DNA from: Paraburkholderia polaris
GTDB lineage: Bacteria; Pseudomonadota; Gammaproteobacteria; Burkholderiales; Burkholderiaceae
NCBI RefSeq assembly: GCF_012927345.1
Contig: NZ_JABBGJ010000003.1
Coordinates: forward strand, 186,001 to 250,000
Length of the DNA stretch: 64,000 bases
Direction: 5' to 3'
Under the pieces are notes generated by a model. It was given only the letters and a program-made list of their open reading frames with translations. It was not told the DNA's origin and ran no database searches. Positions 18,614-27,362 of this stretch are shown here, piece after piece (the stretch's first letter is position 1; each line of letters opens with the position of its first letter). Made by a program: the position numbers and the translations under genes.

Positions 18614-20287
18614 TTAGCTGCCGCGACGCGCCGTGCGCGGACCGTCGCTGCGGCGTGCGCCGTAGCCACCGTCACGCGAACCGCCACCGAAGCCACCGTC
18701 ACGCGAACCGCCGCCGAAGCCACCGTCACGCGAACCGCCGCCGAAGCCACCTTCGCGCGAACCGCCGCCAGCCGACTTGCCGGCCCAGCCGCCACCATTG
18801 CTGCTACCGCTGCGCGAACCACCGCCGCTACCGGCCGGCTTGCCTGCGCCGCTGCCGCCACCGAAGCGACGGCCACCGCCGTTGCCACCGCCCGGACGGC
18901 CACGGCCGCCAAAACCAGGACGGCCACCACCGCCCGACGGAGCCGACTTGCGCGGCTCGAAGCCTGCAACGACGTTGACCGGCAGCGGGGTGCGCACGAA
19001 GCGCTCGATGCGCTTGAGCGCGCCTTGTTCCGCGTGGTGCACGAGGCTCACTGCGATACCCGAGCGGCCAGCACGGCCGGTACGGCCGATACGGTGCACG
19101 TAGTCTTCAGCAAACTTCGGCAGGTCATAGTTGAACACGTGCGTAATGCCCGGGATGTCGATACCGCGAGCAGCGACGTCCGTTGCGACCAGCACGCGCA
19201 CACGGCGCTCGCGCAGGGCCTTGATCGTGCGGTTACGTGCGCCTTGCGGCAGATCGCCATGAAGAGCTGCCGATTCGAAACCGGCGTCGGCCAGACGGCC
19301 AGCCAGTTGGTCCGCGTCCATCTTGGTTGCTGTGAAGACGATAGCCTGGTCGAGGCCTTCGGCACGCAGCAGATGGTCGAGCAGACGATCCTTGTGATCG
19401 CGGTCGTCAACATAATGGACGGTTTGCGCGATGTTGGTGCGTTGTTCGAGGCGTTGAACGATTTCGATCCGTTCCGGATCCTTCAGCAGGCGGCCGGTCA
19501 GCGAGCTGATCTTGCCGTCGAGCGTAGCCGAGAACAACATCGTTTGACGCGTAGCCGGCGTAGCGGCGACGATCGTTTCGATGTCTTCGATGAAGCCCAT
19601 GTCGAGCATGCGGTCGGCTTCGTCGAGCACGAGGATCTGCAGTTGCGACAGATCGATACGGCCGCGTTCCAGGTGGTCGATCAGACGGCCCGGCGTAGCA
19701 ACCAGGATTTCCGGGTTCTTTGCCAGCAGCATCAATTGTTGGCCGTAAGCGACGCCGCCCAGAATGCTGACGGTGCGCAGACGCTTGAGGTGCTTGCCAT
19801 ACGTGGCAGCGGCGGTGGTGACCTGCATCGCGAGTTCGCGGGTCGGCGTCAGAACCAGCATGGTCGGACGTGCAACCGGTTGCGGACGGCGCGTGCGGGC
19901 ACCGTCAGCCGGGCGCGGCTCACGCGGCTGGCTGGCTTGTGCTTTTTGCAGTTGCGAGAAACGCTCGATAGCGGGCAGCATGAACGCGGCGGTCTTGCCC
20001 GAACCGGTCGGGCTCGAGACCATCAGATCGCGGCCGGCGATGCCAGCGGGGATCGCGCGTTGCTGAACCGGAGTCGGGTTTTGATAGCCAGCGGCGGTCA
20101 GCGCGGAGACGACATCCGCGGAGAGACCGAGCGACGCGAACGACGGGCCGGCCGGCGCTGCGGCTTCTGCGGCGACAGCTTCCGGCGCGGCAGCAACAGC
20201 TGCGGCTTGTGCGGGAGCGTCGGCGAGACCGAGGGCTTGGTCGGCGATGGCGTTCAACGGGCTGCTGGGGGTATTGCTCGAAGTCAT
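18614..20287 (-). CDS. rhlE: DEAD-box ATP-dependent RNA helicase (RhlE type)
   Basis: 557 residues from the ATG at 20287 (MTSSNTPSS), five bases after AAGGA. The helicase core runs from about residue 60 to 440: Q motif (GYQNPTPVQQRAIP), motif I SPTGSGKT, PTRELAMQ, DEADRMLD, SATLDG and HRIGRTGRAGRSG are all intact. An Ala-rich N-terminal extension and a Gly/Arg/Ser-rich C-terminal tail of about 100 residues, ending in FGGGSRDGG repeats, flank it. Relatives unwind structured RNA during ribosome assembly and at low temperature. The gene is monocistronic with a long 5' gap. Confidence 0.93.
   Translation of the reverse strand: MTSSNTPSSPLNAIADQALGLADAPAQAAAVAAAPEAVAAEAAAPAGPSFASLGLSADVVSALTAAGYQNPTPVQQRAIPAGIAGRDLMVSSPTGSGKTAAFMLPAIERFSQLQKAQASQPREPRPADGARTRRPQPVARPTMLVLTPTRELAMQVTTAAATYGKHLKRLRTVSILGGVAYGQQLMLLAKNPEILVATPGRLIDHLERGRIDLSQLQILVLDEADRMLDMGFIEDIETIVAATPATRQTMLFSATLDGKISSLTGRLLKDPERIEIVQRLEQRTNIAQTVHYVDDRDHKDRLLDHLLRAEGLDQAIVFTATKMDADQLAGRLADAGFESAALHGDLPQGARNRTIKALRERRVRVLVATDVAARGIDIPGITHVFNYDLPKFAEDYVHRIGRTGRAGRSGIAVSLVHHAEQGALKRIERFVRTPLPVNVVAGFEPRKSAPSGGGGRPGFGGRGRPGGGNGGGRRFGGGSGAGKPAGSGGGSRSGSSNGGGWAGKSAGGGSREGGFGGGSRDGGFGGGSRDGGFGGGSRDGGYGARRSDGPRTARRGS
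18665..18772 (-). repeat. 27-bp tandem repeat in the helicase tail
   Basis: Four in-frame copies at 18665-18691, 18692-18718, 18719-18745 and 18746-18772 encode a GGGSRDGGF-type nonapeptide; the last copy on the plus strand, first in the protein, is the most divergent (SREGG). The repeat keeps frame and builds an RGG-like RNA-binding tail. Confidence 0.9.
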
Positions 20288-20864
20288 GAGAATCCTTGGT
20301 AAATCCTTGGTACACACGGAATTAAAACGTCGGCGCCAATCGGCATACCCAAGTCGTCGGATTCAGCGAGCAAAGAAGCAGCGAGCAAATCGAAAAACGG
20401 GGGCAGCTCGCGACAATGAAGGCGAGCTTTTCGTTAGAAGCTGTATCGGATGCGACATGCCAACACGGCGTGCCGCCAGCCTGGGACATGATCGCCCGTA
20501 GGGGGCTAGGCAGGAGGGGACAGGTTCTAAACTGGATTGGAGCTAAACGCTACGAGGCGCTGCGCCGCAAAGGCCGCTAGAGGAAAGCCGGGCAAAGCAG
20601 TGAAGCGCAGGCAGTATTGTATAGAGTTTTGTTGCACTGCGCCACCGTTAAGACGTTTCCTGGCGGAAATCTTTCGTTTGGCCGCTGAAAGGGCTTAAGG
20701 AGCCGGCCCATGGGGCTGTCGAAGCACCTGCCCCACATGGCTGGCTAAAGGGGCTGCCCGCGGACCGTTTGGGAGCGACCTGGACGACTTGCCTTGTCGC
20801 CGCCATTCCGGGACGACGTCCCGGTCTGCCGTTTCGACAGCGAATTTCGCCACGGGGGCGAGAT
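20288..20864. other. 577-base gap upstream of the helicase
   Basis: I find no supported gene. The helicase promoter and a long leader should lie here. A CCGGGAC/GTCCCGG hairpin at 20808-20824 and an imperfect stem around 20702-20747 lie past the end of the acyl-CoA-binding protein gene; neither has a T-run. Confidence 0.6.
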
Positions 20865-21134
20865 TCAGGCGGCGGCGCCGCTCTTGAGGGCTTCGATCAA
20901 TTCGACGTATTGCTGCTTTGCCGCGTCCTGCGCGGTGCCTTTGAGCGCGGCCCACGCGTCGTACTTGTATTTGCCGACGATATCGGTGAAGCCGGGTTTG
21001 TCGCCGTGGACGTCGCCATCGATGGCCTGCTTATAGAGGGCATAAAGGCGCAGAAGTGTGAGATTACCCGGACGCTCTGGCAGTTGCTTGGCATCTTCCT
21101 GGGCTTGGACGAACTGCGCGTTGATGTCTGTCAT
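20865..21134 (-). CDS. Acyl-CoA-binding protein
   Basis: 89 residues, matching the size of the ACBP domain alone. The core YALYKQAIDGDVHGDKPGF, then the KYKYDAWAALKGT helix and a final AAKQQYVELIEAL helix, are the family signature; the usual KWDAW has Tyr in place of the first Trp. These four-helix proteins bind long-chain acyl-CoA esters in the cytoplasm, buffering or delivering them. Free-standing ACBPs are common in eukaryotes and occur in only some bacteria. Confidence 0.92.
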   Translation of the reverse strand: MTDINAQFVQAQEDAKQLPERPGNLTLLRLYALYKQAIDGDVHGDKPGFTDIVGKYKYDAWAALKGTAQDAAKQQYVELIEALKSGAAA

Positions 21135-21295
21135 GATCTTTTTGCCCGGCTGGCGGGATTGGTATTGGCTGGGCTGACGATCATAACAACTGCATGCTGC
21201 GGCGGGGCCGAGGGCTTATTCCAAACATCCATTCCCGCCCGTCGGGCAAACCCAAAACCGCATCCGCACGCGCCGTGCCGATTACAATACGGTCC

Positions 21296-22108
21296 ATGAC
21301 TCAAACTGTGCTTCTTGCCCTCGATACCTCGACCGAATTCTGCTCGGTAGCGCTCCTGTCCGCCGCTGGCGGCGCCGCGAGCGAGACCGCGGACCAAGGC
21401 CGCGCCGAATCCCAAATCTGGGTGCGCCACGAGCAAACCGGCGCAGTCTCCAGCACGCGCCTCTTGCCCGCCATTCGCGAACTTTTCGACGAAGCCGGCC
21501 TGAAGCTGATGGACTGCCATGCCATCGCGTTCGGCTCCGGCCCCGGCTCATTCACCGGTCTTCGCACCGCAACGGGCGTCGCTCAAGGCCTCGCGTTCGG
21601 CCTGAACCTGCCGGTCGTGCCGGTCAGCACGCTGCTGGCCTGCGCGGAAAGCGCGCGGCTGCGCGATCCGTCGGCGACCCGCGTGCTTGCCGCGCTTGAC
21701 GCCCGGATGGACGAAATCTATTGGGCCGACTACGCATGGGACGCCGCCCTTGGCGAATGGCGCACGCTTCACGCGGCCTCGCTCGACGCGCCAGAACGGC
21801 TCGTTTTGCCCGACGTCCCCTTCACCCTGGCAGGCAATGCTGCTGCCGCCTTCGGCACGCGGCTGCCCGCCGTAGCGGCGGCGCGAACCGTTGACGGCGA
21901 AGCGCTGCCGCATGCGGTGCCGCTCGCGCACGCGGCGCTGCGCGCGTTTCGAGCCGGCCGCACCGTACCCGCCGACCAGGCCGCGCCGGAATACATTCGC
22001 GACAAGGTCGCCCAGACCACGGCGGAGCGTGTCGCCGAAAAAGCCGCCAAGGCCGAGCAGGCCGCCAGACTGGCGCATAACGCGCAGCAAGGCGAGGGCC
22101 GGCAATGA
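21296..22108 (+). CDS. tsaB: tRNA threonylcarbamoyladenosine biosynthesis protein TsaB
   Basis: 270 residues from the ATG at 21296 (MTQTVLLALDTSTEFCSVAL). The ASKHA-fold core is clear: LDTST near residue 10 and the GSGPGSFTGLRTATGVAQGL segment near 80-100, which mediates contact with TsaD. It is a non-catalytic partner of TsaD/TsaE in making t6A37 on ANN-decoding tRNAs. It is longer than usual (about 230) because of an insertion near residues 25-50 and a Lys/Ala-rich C-terminal tail. It overlaps rimI by four bases (ATGA). Confidence 0.95.
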   Translation: MTQTVLLALDTSTEFCSVALLSAAGGAASETADQGRAESQIWVRHEQTGAVSSTRLLPAIRELFDEAGLKLMDCHAIAFGSGPGSFTGLRTATGVAQGLAFGLNLPVVPVSTLLACAESARLRDPSATRVLAALDARMDEIYWADYAWDAALGEWRTLHAASLDAPERLVLPDVPFTLAGNAAAAFGTRLPAVAAARTVDGEALPHAVPLAHAALRAFRAGRTVPADQAAPEYIRDKVAQTTAERVAEKAAKAEQAARLAHNAQQGEGRQ

Positions 22109-22599
22109 GCGGCGTGTTGCTGGCGGACCGCTATATGTCGCCGATGACCGAAGGCGATCTGGACGAGGTCGCGGCCATCGAGAAGATCGCCTACGAATTC
22201 CCCTGGAGTCGCGGCAATTTCGGCGACTCGCTGCGCAACGGCTATTTCGGCATCTGTCTGCGCCACGTAACAGGCACGCTGATTGGTTATTGCGTGCTGA
22301 TGCCGGTGGTCGATGAAATGCATCTGCTCAATTTGTGCGTGACGCCCGCCGCGCAAGGCGCAGGTGCCGGGCTCGCGCTGCTGCGCGAAGCGGTGCGCAT
22401 TACGCGCGCCGAAAAACTCGAAGGCCTGCTGCTCGAAGTGCGGCCGTCGAATCATCGGGCTATCCGGCTTTACGAGCGCTTCGGCTTTGCGTCGATTGGC
22501 CGGCGCAAAAACTATTATCCGGCGCGGCATCGCAGCCGGGAGGACGCCATCGTGATGCGTTTCTCGTTTGCCACGGAGGGCGCAGATGGCGCTGCATGA
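22105..22599 (+). CDS. rimI: Ribosomal protein S18 alanine N-acetyltransferase RimI
   Basis: 164-residue GNAT enzyme. The acetyl-CoA loop VTPAAQGAGAGLALL and the C-terminal NHRAIRLYERFGFASIGRRKNYY-type end are characteristic of RimI, which acetylates the N-terminal Ala of ribosomal protein S18. The start overlaps the tsaB stop, an association seen in many bacteria. The next gene starts inside its last codons, so the operon is tightly coupled. Confidence 0.93.
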   Translation: MSGVLLADRYMSPMTEGDLDEVAAIEKIAYEFPWSRGNFGDSLRNGYFGICLRHVTGTLIGYCVLMPVVDEMHLLNLCVTPAAQGAGAGLALLREAVRITRAEKLEGLLLEVRPSNHRAIRLYERFGFASIGRRKNYYPARHRSREDAIVMRFSFATEGADGAA

Positions 22600-23794
22600 A
22601 TCGGTACTGGAAGAGTTCGGACTTGCGCCGCTGTGGGTGCGTCGCGGGATGGCGGCGCGTGAGCCCGTCGTTGAAGCCGGCGTCGAGCAGGATACCGCTG
22701 CGTTGTCGGCTCCGGTAGCGCGTCGCGACGATCCCCGTATGGCGGCGCGTGAGGCGTCGTCGGCGGCGCTTGCGCAGGATGGTCGGCAGGCGGTGTCCGC
22801 GAACGACGCAGCGCGCCCCGCGATGCGTGCGGGCGAAGCGCAGCAAGCTGATGCCGCCCAAGCGCCGGCCGAGCGGCGCGCGCCGGTTCGCGCGGTAGAT
22901 CAAACGCCGCCGGTGGCTGAAGCACGCGCCCGGTTCGATCGCGGGGCCCCAACACGTGCAAGCGATTCGCCGCGGTCCATGCAGGAAAGTGAGCGTGGGG
23001 CAGGGCCATCAGCAGAGGAACCGTCGCAAGGGCGGTTGCAAGCGCCGGTCGATGCACGGCAGCCAGTCAAACAGCCATCGCAGCAGTCGCGAGCACCTGA
23101 GCCCCCGGCGTTCGACGCTCCACCCGACGACGACTTCGCGTGGTTCGACGATCAGCCGGCCCACACTCCCGCTGAAGCGCGCCGCGAGACACCCGAGCCG
23201 TCATCGATTCAGACGCTCGACTGGGACGCGCTGAGCGAGCAGGTCGCCACCTGCCAACGTTGCCGTCTGTGCGAGAAACGCACGAACACGGTATTCGGCG
23301 TCGGCGATCGCAATGCCGACTGGATGCTGATCGGCGAAGCACCGGGTGAGAACGAAGACCGCCTGGGCGAGCCGTTCGTCGGCCAGGCCGGCAAGCTGCT
23401 CGACAATATGCTGCGTTCGCTGACGCTTGCGCGCGACACCAACGTTTACATCGCCAACGTGATCAAGTGCCGCCCACCGGGCAACCGCAATCCCGAGCCG
23501 GACGAAGTCGCGCGTTGCGAACCCTACTTGCAACGGCAGGTTGCGCTGGTCAAGCCGAAGCTGATCGTCGCGCTGGGCCGCTTCGCCGCGCAAAGTCTGC
23601 TCAAGACCGAGGCGAGCATTTCGTCGCTGCGCGGCCGTGTGCACGAATATGAAGGGGTGCCGGTCATCGTCACCTATCACCCGGCGTATCTGCTGCGCAG
23701 CCTGCCCGACAAGGCGAAGGCCTGGGCGGACCTGTGTCTCGCGCGCGACACGTGGCTCGCGGCGGGCGGCGTGCCGTCCAGCGCGGCAAAGTGA
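22586..23794 (+). CDS. Uracil-DNA glycosylase, family 4, with long N-terminal extension
   Basis: 402 residues; the catalytic domain occupies about residues 205-400. Four Cys for the [4Fe-4S] cluster are visible: CQRC-x2-C near 223-229, the Cys of VIKCRPPGNRNP near 296 and the Cys of VARCEPYL near 311. GEAPGENEDRLGEPFVGQAG forms the uracil pocket and TYHPAYLLRS the catalytic His loop. It removes uracil from DNA. The first 200 residues are Ala/Arg/Glu/Gln-rich and probably disordered. The ATG at 22586 (after GGAGGG) lies inside the end of rimI. Confidence 0.92.
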   Translation: MALHESVLEEFGLAPLWVRRGMAAREPVVEAGVEQDTAALSAPVARRDDPRMAAREASSAALAQDGRQAVSANDAARPAMRAGEAQQADAAQAPAERRAPVRAVDQTPPVAEARARFDRGAPTRASDSPRSMQESERGAGPSAEEPSQGRLQAPVDARQPVKQPSQQSRAPEPPAFDAPPDDDFAWFDDQPAHTPAEARRETPEPSSIQTLDWDALSEQVATCQRCRLCEKRTNTVFGVGDRNADWMLIGEAPGENEDRLGEPFVGQAGKLLDNMLRSLTLARDTNVYIANVIKCRPPGNRNPEPDEVARCEPYLQRQVALVKPKLIVALGRFAAQSLLKTEASISSLRGRVHEYEGVPVIVTYHPAYLLRSLPDKAKAWADLCLARDTWLAAGGVPSSAAK

Positions 23795-24828
23795 CGGACG
23801 CGAGCGGGCCGGCGGCGCGCCTCGCCGTTGCGCCCGGCACATCCGCTGCGATCCTCGGGAAACTGCTCGACACATTGCGTGAACCGGTAGTGCGCGATCT
23901 CGCGTGGTTGCTGCTGAGCGCCGATTTGTTGCGCGCGCAACCACCGGTGGGTGTGCTCGCCAGTCCTTTCGACTCGCCGCAGGAATTTGATGCAACCGTC
24001 GACTGGTTGCGCGCACTGGATGCCGATCCGGCCGACTTGCAGCGCGATTTCGCCGAGACGCGTATCACGCGTCTCGGCCGCTACGCCGAACGGCTGCTCG
24101 GATGGTTCCTGCAACACGGACCGGCGGCGCGGTTGGTCGCGGCCGGTGTGCCGTTGCGGCGCTCGGGCGTTACGCTTGGTGAATGCGATTTTCTGGTGCA
24201 GACGCAGCAGGGCGCGCGCCTGCATTGGGAGTTGGCAGTGAAGTGCTATCTGCATGCGGGCGAAGGGCGAGTGCAGTCGGCCACGCAGTTGGCCACGCAG
24301 CCGGCGGCGCGATTAGCCGAGTACGTTGGTCCGAATCTGAAAGACCGCTTCGATCTGAAGCTCGCGCATGTGCTGAATCATCAGTTGCCGTTGAGTGCGC
24401 GCGCAGAATTCGCCTCGGTCGGCTATGCAGGGCCGTGGACGCCGCAGATGTTCATCAAGGGCTGGCTGTTCTATCGTGCGGGCGAAACGCCTGTCGATCC
24501 TGCCGAGCTCGATCCGTCGCACGGACGTGGCTGGTGGGTCACGCGCAACAACTGGCCGGACTTTGCTGCGGCGCATGCGCAGACGTGGCGCGTGCTGCCG
24601 CGGTTGGAATGGCTTGCACCGCGGCGTCATGAAAAGGGGGAAGCGCAGGCCCTGGGGTTGGCCTTCGTCGATCAGCAGACGCTTGCCGAACAAACCTCAC
24701 ATCAGCATGGACCGACGATGGTCGCGGCGTTCGCTGCCGATGGCGCCGGCAACCTGATAGAACGTTCGCGCGGCTTCATCGTGCCGGACGATTGGCCGGA
24801 GCTGGCGCAGACCTACGCGCGGCACTAG
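23791..24828 (+). CDS. DUF1853 family protein, possible PD-(D/E)xK nuclease fold
   Basis: 345 residues from a GTG that overlaps the preceding stop (GTGA), so it is translationally coupled. The family is recognisable from RITRLGRYAERLLGWFL, the central LGECDFLVQ...LHWELAVKCYL and YVGPNLKDRFDLKLAHVLNHQLPLS parts. The spacing Glu-x-Cys-Asp...Glu-Leu-Ala-Val-Lys looks like the D...ExK core of PD-(D/E)xK nucleases, though I cannot test this. The function is unknown. Its place after tsaB, rimI and a uracil-DNA glycosylase gives a link to DNA repair only by neighbourhood. Confidence 0.8.
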   Translation: MTDASGPAARLAVAPGTSAAILGKLLDTLREPVVRDLAWLLLSADLLRAQPPVGVLASPFDSPQEFDATVDWLRALDADPADLQRDFAETRITRLGRYAERLLGWFLQHGPAARLVAAGVPLRRSGVTLGECDFLVQTQQGARLHWELAVKCYLHAGEGRVQSATQLATQPAARLAEYVGPNLKDRFDLKLAHVLNHQLPLSARAEFASVGYAGPWTPQMFIKGWLFYRAGETPVDPAELDPSHGRGWWVTRNNWPDFAAAHAQTWRVLPRLEWLAPRRHEKGEAQALGLAFVDQQTLAEQTSHQHGPTMVAAFAADGAGNLIERSRGFIVPDDWPELAQTYARH

Positions 24829-24974
24829 CAGGATTCGTGGTGGGTGACATCGGCGTGGGGCTGTCCCAACGCGCGGCCGCCGACTTTCGACCCAAGTCAC
24901 CGTTGAACCCGGCATCCGGGTCGAATGGCCTAGGGCATCGCCCGGCATAGCCATGAGATGCCCCGTTCAGCCTC

Positions 24975-25781
24975 TCACCACCACCGATAAAAATGATGCA
25001 CCGGTCCCACGCCGCTGCCGACGTCGAGCCGATCGCTCGCCTGCAACGCACCGGTTAGATACAGCTTGGCGTCGGCGACCGCACTCGCCAGATCGGCGCG
25101 CTGCGGAATCAGTGCCGCAATCGCCGACGACAGCGTGCAGCCCGTCCCGTGCGTATTCTTCACCGGCACGCGCGGGCCACCCAGGCGCAACGTGCCGCTG
25201 TCCTGTACGAGCCAGTCGGGACTGTCCGCCGCGCTCAGATGGCCGCCCTTCATCAGCACCGCCCGCGCGCCAAGCGCGCGCAGCGCTTCGCCTTGTTCGA
25301 CCATGCCGGCTTCATCGGTAGCAGCTTGCACGCCTAGCAAGGCCGCGGCTTCTGGCAGATTGGGCGTCAGCAGATCGGCCAGCGGCAGCAACTCGTCACG
25401 CACGGCAGCAACCGCATCCGGCAGCAACAGCGCGTGATTGCTCTTCGAAATCATCACCGTGTCGAGCACGATGTGCTTCGGCTTATGCCGCCGTAGCGCA
25501 TCGGCGACCGCGCGCGCGATCTGCGCATTCGCCAGCATGCCGATTTTCACGGCATCGATACGGATGTCGTCGAACACCGCATCGAGTTGCGCGGTAATGA
25601 AGGCGGGCTCCGGCGCATGAATCGCCGTGACGCCGCGCGTGTTCTGTGCGGTGAGCGCGGTGATCACGCTCGCGCCGTAGACGCCGAGCGCCGAGAAAGC
25701 CTTCAGATCGGCCTGAATGCCAGCGCCGCCGCCGGAATCGGAACCGGCGATCGTCAGCACATTGGGAATGGGTTGAGTCAT
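24975..25781 (-). CDS. thiD: Hydroxymethylpyrimidine/phosphomethylpyrimidine kinase
   Basis: 268 residues from the ATG at 25781 (MTQPIPNVLTIAGSDSGGG). The N-terminal substrate-binding GSDSGGGAGIQADLKAF and the C-terminal anion-hole motif NTHGTGCTLSSAIAA, with the catalytic Cys/Gly loop, identify the ribokinase-fold ThiD. It phosphorylates HMP to HMP-PP for thiamine synthesis. It follows lplT by 55 bases on the same strand. I see no TPP riboswitch in that gap. Confidence 0.96.
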   Translation of the reverse strand: MTQPIPNVLTIAGSDSGGGAGIQADLKAFSALGVYGASVITALTAQNTRGVTAIHAPEPAFITAQLDAVFDDIRIDAVKIGMLANAQIARAVADALRRHKPKHIVLDTVMISKSNHALLLPDAVAAVRDELLPLADLLTPNLPEAAALLGVQAATDEAGMVEQGEALRALGARAVLMKGGHLSAADSPDWLVQDSGTLRLGGPRVPVKNTHGTGCTLSSAIAALIPQRADLASAVADAKLYLTGALQASDRLDVGSGVGPVHHFYRWW

Positions 25782-25836
25782 GGCAAAGCGAGGAAAGGGG
25801 GAAGGCGCGGGCAGCAAGCGCAGTGCCCGCTGCGGG

Positions 25837-27144
25837 TCAGTGCTTGACTTCGCCGATCAGCGCGACCGAGTCGAAGGCGCGCTGATTCGCCTGGTGGCGC
25901 CGCATCACGAACCACATCATCACGCAGACGAAGGTGCCGAATAGCACGATCACCGCCGTGACCGGCACGTCGAGCCACACCAGCACAGCGTACAGGCACA
26001 GCATGACGAGCACCGAGAGATTTTCGTTGAAGTTCTGCACGGCGATCGAGTGACCCGCCGACAGCAGCACGTGGCCGCGATGCTGGAGCAGCGCGTTCAT
26101 CGGTACGACGAAAAAGCCCGACAGGCCGCCGACGATCATCAGGAAGATATACGCGACGATCAGATAGCCCGGCACATGCACGCGGCCGAAGTACAGGCCC
26201 CAATGCGTGGGGAACAGGTCGCGTGTGTAGAAGGCCATCAACATCACGGCGATGCCCATCATGATGCCGACCGGAAGTACCGTCAGCGACTTCTTCAACG
26301 GCACGCGCGAGGCTGCGAAAATCGCGCCGGCCGCCACGCCCACTGCAACCACCGCTTGCAGAATCGCGGCTTCCGAAAGCGACATGCTCAGCGACACCTC
26401 GGCCCACTTCAGCACGATGAATTGCAGCGTCGCGCCGGCGCCCCAAAAAAGCGTGGTGACGGCGAGCGAGATCTGGCCAAGCTTGTCGCGCCACAGCACG
26501 AGAAAGCAGTCGGCGAAATCGGTGACCAGTTTGATCGGCCCGCGTTCCTGTTTCGGATAGCGCGCGCCGGTGTCCGGTATGCGCAGATTGAACAGCGCCG
26601 CGATCACGTAGATTGCCATGATCACCAGCATCGCCGCTTCAGCGGGCGTGTTGACCGTGGGGATGTGGTGCCTGAGGATCGGTGCGGCAATGTGTGGGCT
26701 GATGAGCGCGCCGCCGAGCACGGTGCCGAGAATGATCGAGCCGACCGTGGTGCCTTCGATCCAGCCGTTCGCCGCGACCAACCGGTCAGGCGGCAGCAGC
26801 TCGGTGAGAATGCCGTATTTGGCGGGCGAGTAGGCCGCCGCGCCGAAGCCCACGATGCCATAGGCGATCAACGGGTGCGCGCCGACCAGCATCGTGATGC
26901 AGCCGACTACCTTGATGGTATTGGTGACGAACATCACGTGTCCCTTCGGCCGGGAGTCGGCGAAGGCGCCCACGAAAGCAGCGAGAACGACGTACGACAG
27001 CACAAAGAACAACTTGAGCAGCGGCGTCATCCAGTTTGGGGCGTGAAGATCTTTCAGCAGTGCGATAGCAGCGATCAGAAGCGCATTGTCGGCCAGCGAC
27101 GAAAAAAACTGCGCGGCCATGATGGTGTAAAAACCTTTTTTCAT
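25837..27144 (-). CDS. lplT: Lysophospholipid transporter LplT-like MFS protein
   Basis: 435 residues with about 12 hydrophobic helices. The start MKKGFYTIMAAQFFSSLADNA, the following FFVLSYVVLAAFVGAFADSRPKG and the TNTIKVVG segment match LplT, the flippase returning lysophosphatidylethanolamine across the inner membrane for reacylation. In enterobacteria it is usually beside an acyltransferase (Aas); here the partner is absent and thiD follows. Divergent from alr with a 218-base gap. Confidence 0.9.
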   Translation of the reverse strand: MKKGFYTIMAAQFFSSLADNALLIAAIALLKDLHAPNWMTPLLKLFFVLSYVVLAAFVGAFADSRPKGHVMFVTNTIKVVGCITMLVGAHPLIAYGIVGFGAAAYSPAKYGILTELLPPDRLVAANGWIEGTTVGSIILGTVLGGALISPHIAAPILRHHIPTVNTPAEAAMLVIMAIYVIAALFNLRIPDTGARYPKQERGPIKLVTDFADCFLVLWRDKLGQISLAVTTLFWGAGATLQFIVLKWAEVSLSMSLSEAAILQAVVAVGVAAGAIFAASRVPLKKSLTVLPVGIMMGIAVMLMAFYTRDLFPTHWGLYFGRVHVPGYLIVAYIFLMIVGGLSGFFVVPMNALLQHRGHVLLSAGHSIAVQNFNENLSVLVMLCLYAVLVWLDVPVTAVIVLFGTFVCVMMWFVMRRHQANQRAFDSVALIGEVKH

Positions 27145-27362
27145 CTGATGCGATGCTGTCCTCGCTGCGGTCTATCCGCCCCGGCCGTGTGCAAAGCGTC
27201 CGGGCTTATGCCGTTCGAAATGGGTTGTGCGCACGGCTTTATATCACGAAAATAGCTGGATTCGGACTAGCAAAATCCTTGATCGCACCGCCCAGCGGGC
27301 TGCCGAGCACTGAAAACGCCCTGTAAGCTCCTGATTCGCAAGCGTCTTTACGAAAATTACCT

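Noticed and set aside
24829..24974. Small gene between the DUF1853 gene and thiD
   Set aside because: A 91-codon minus-strand frame here overlaps both flanking genes, has no family resemblance and no ribosome-binding site.
25782..25836. TPP riboswitch before thiD
   Set aside because: The gap is only 55 bases and lacks the CTGAGA-type core.
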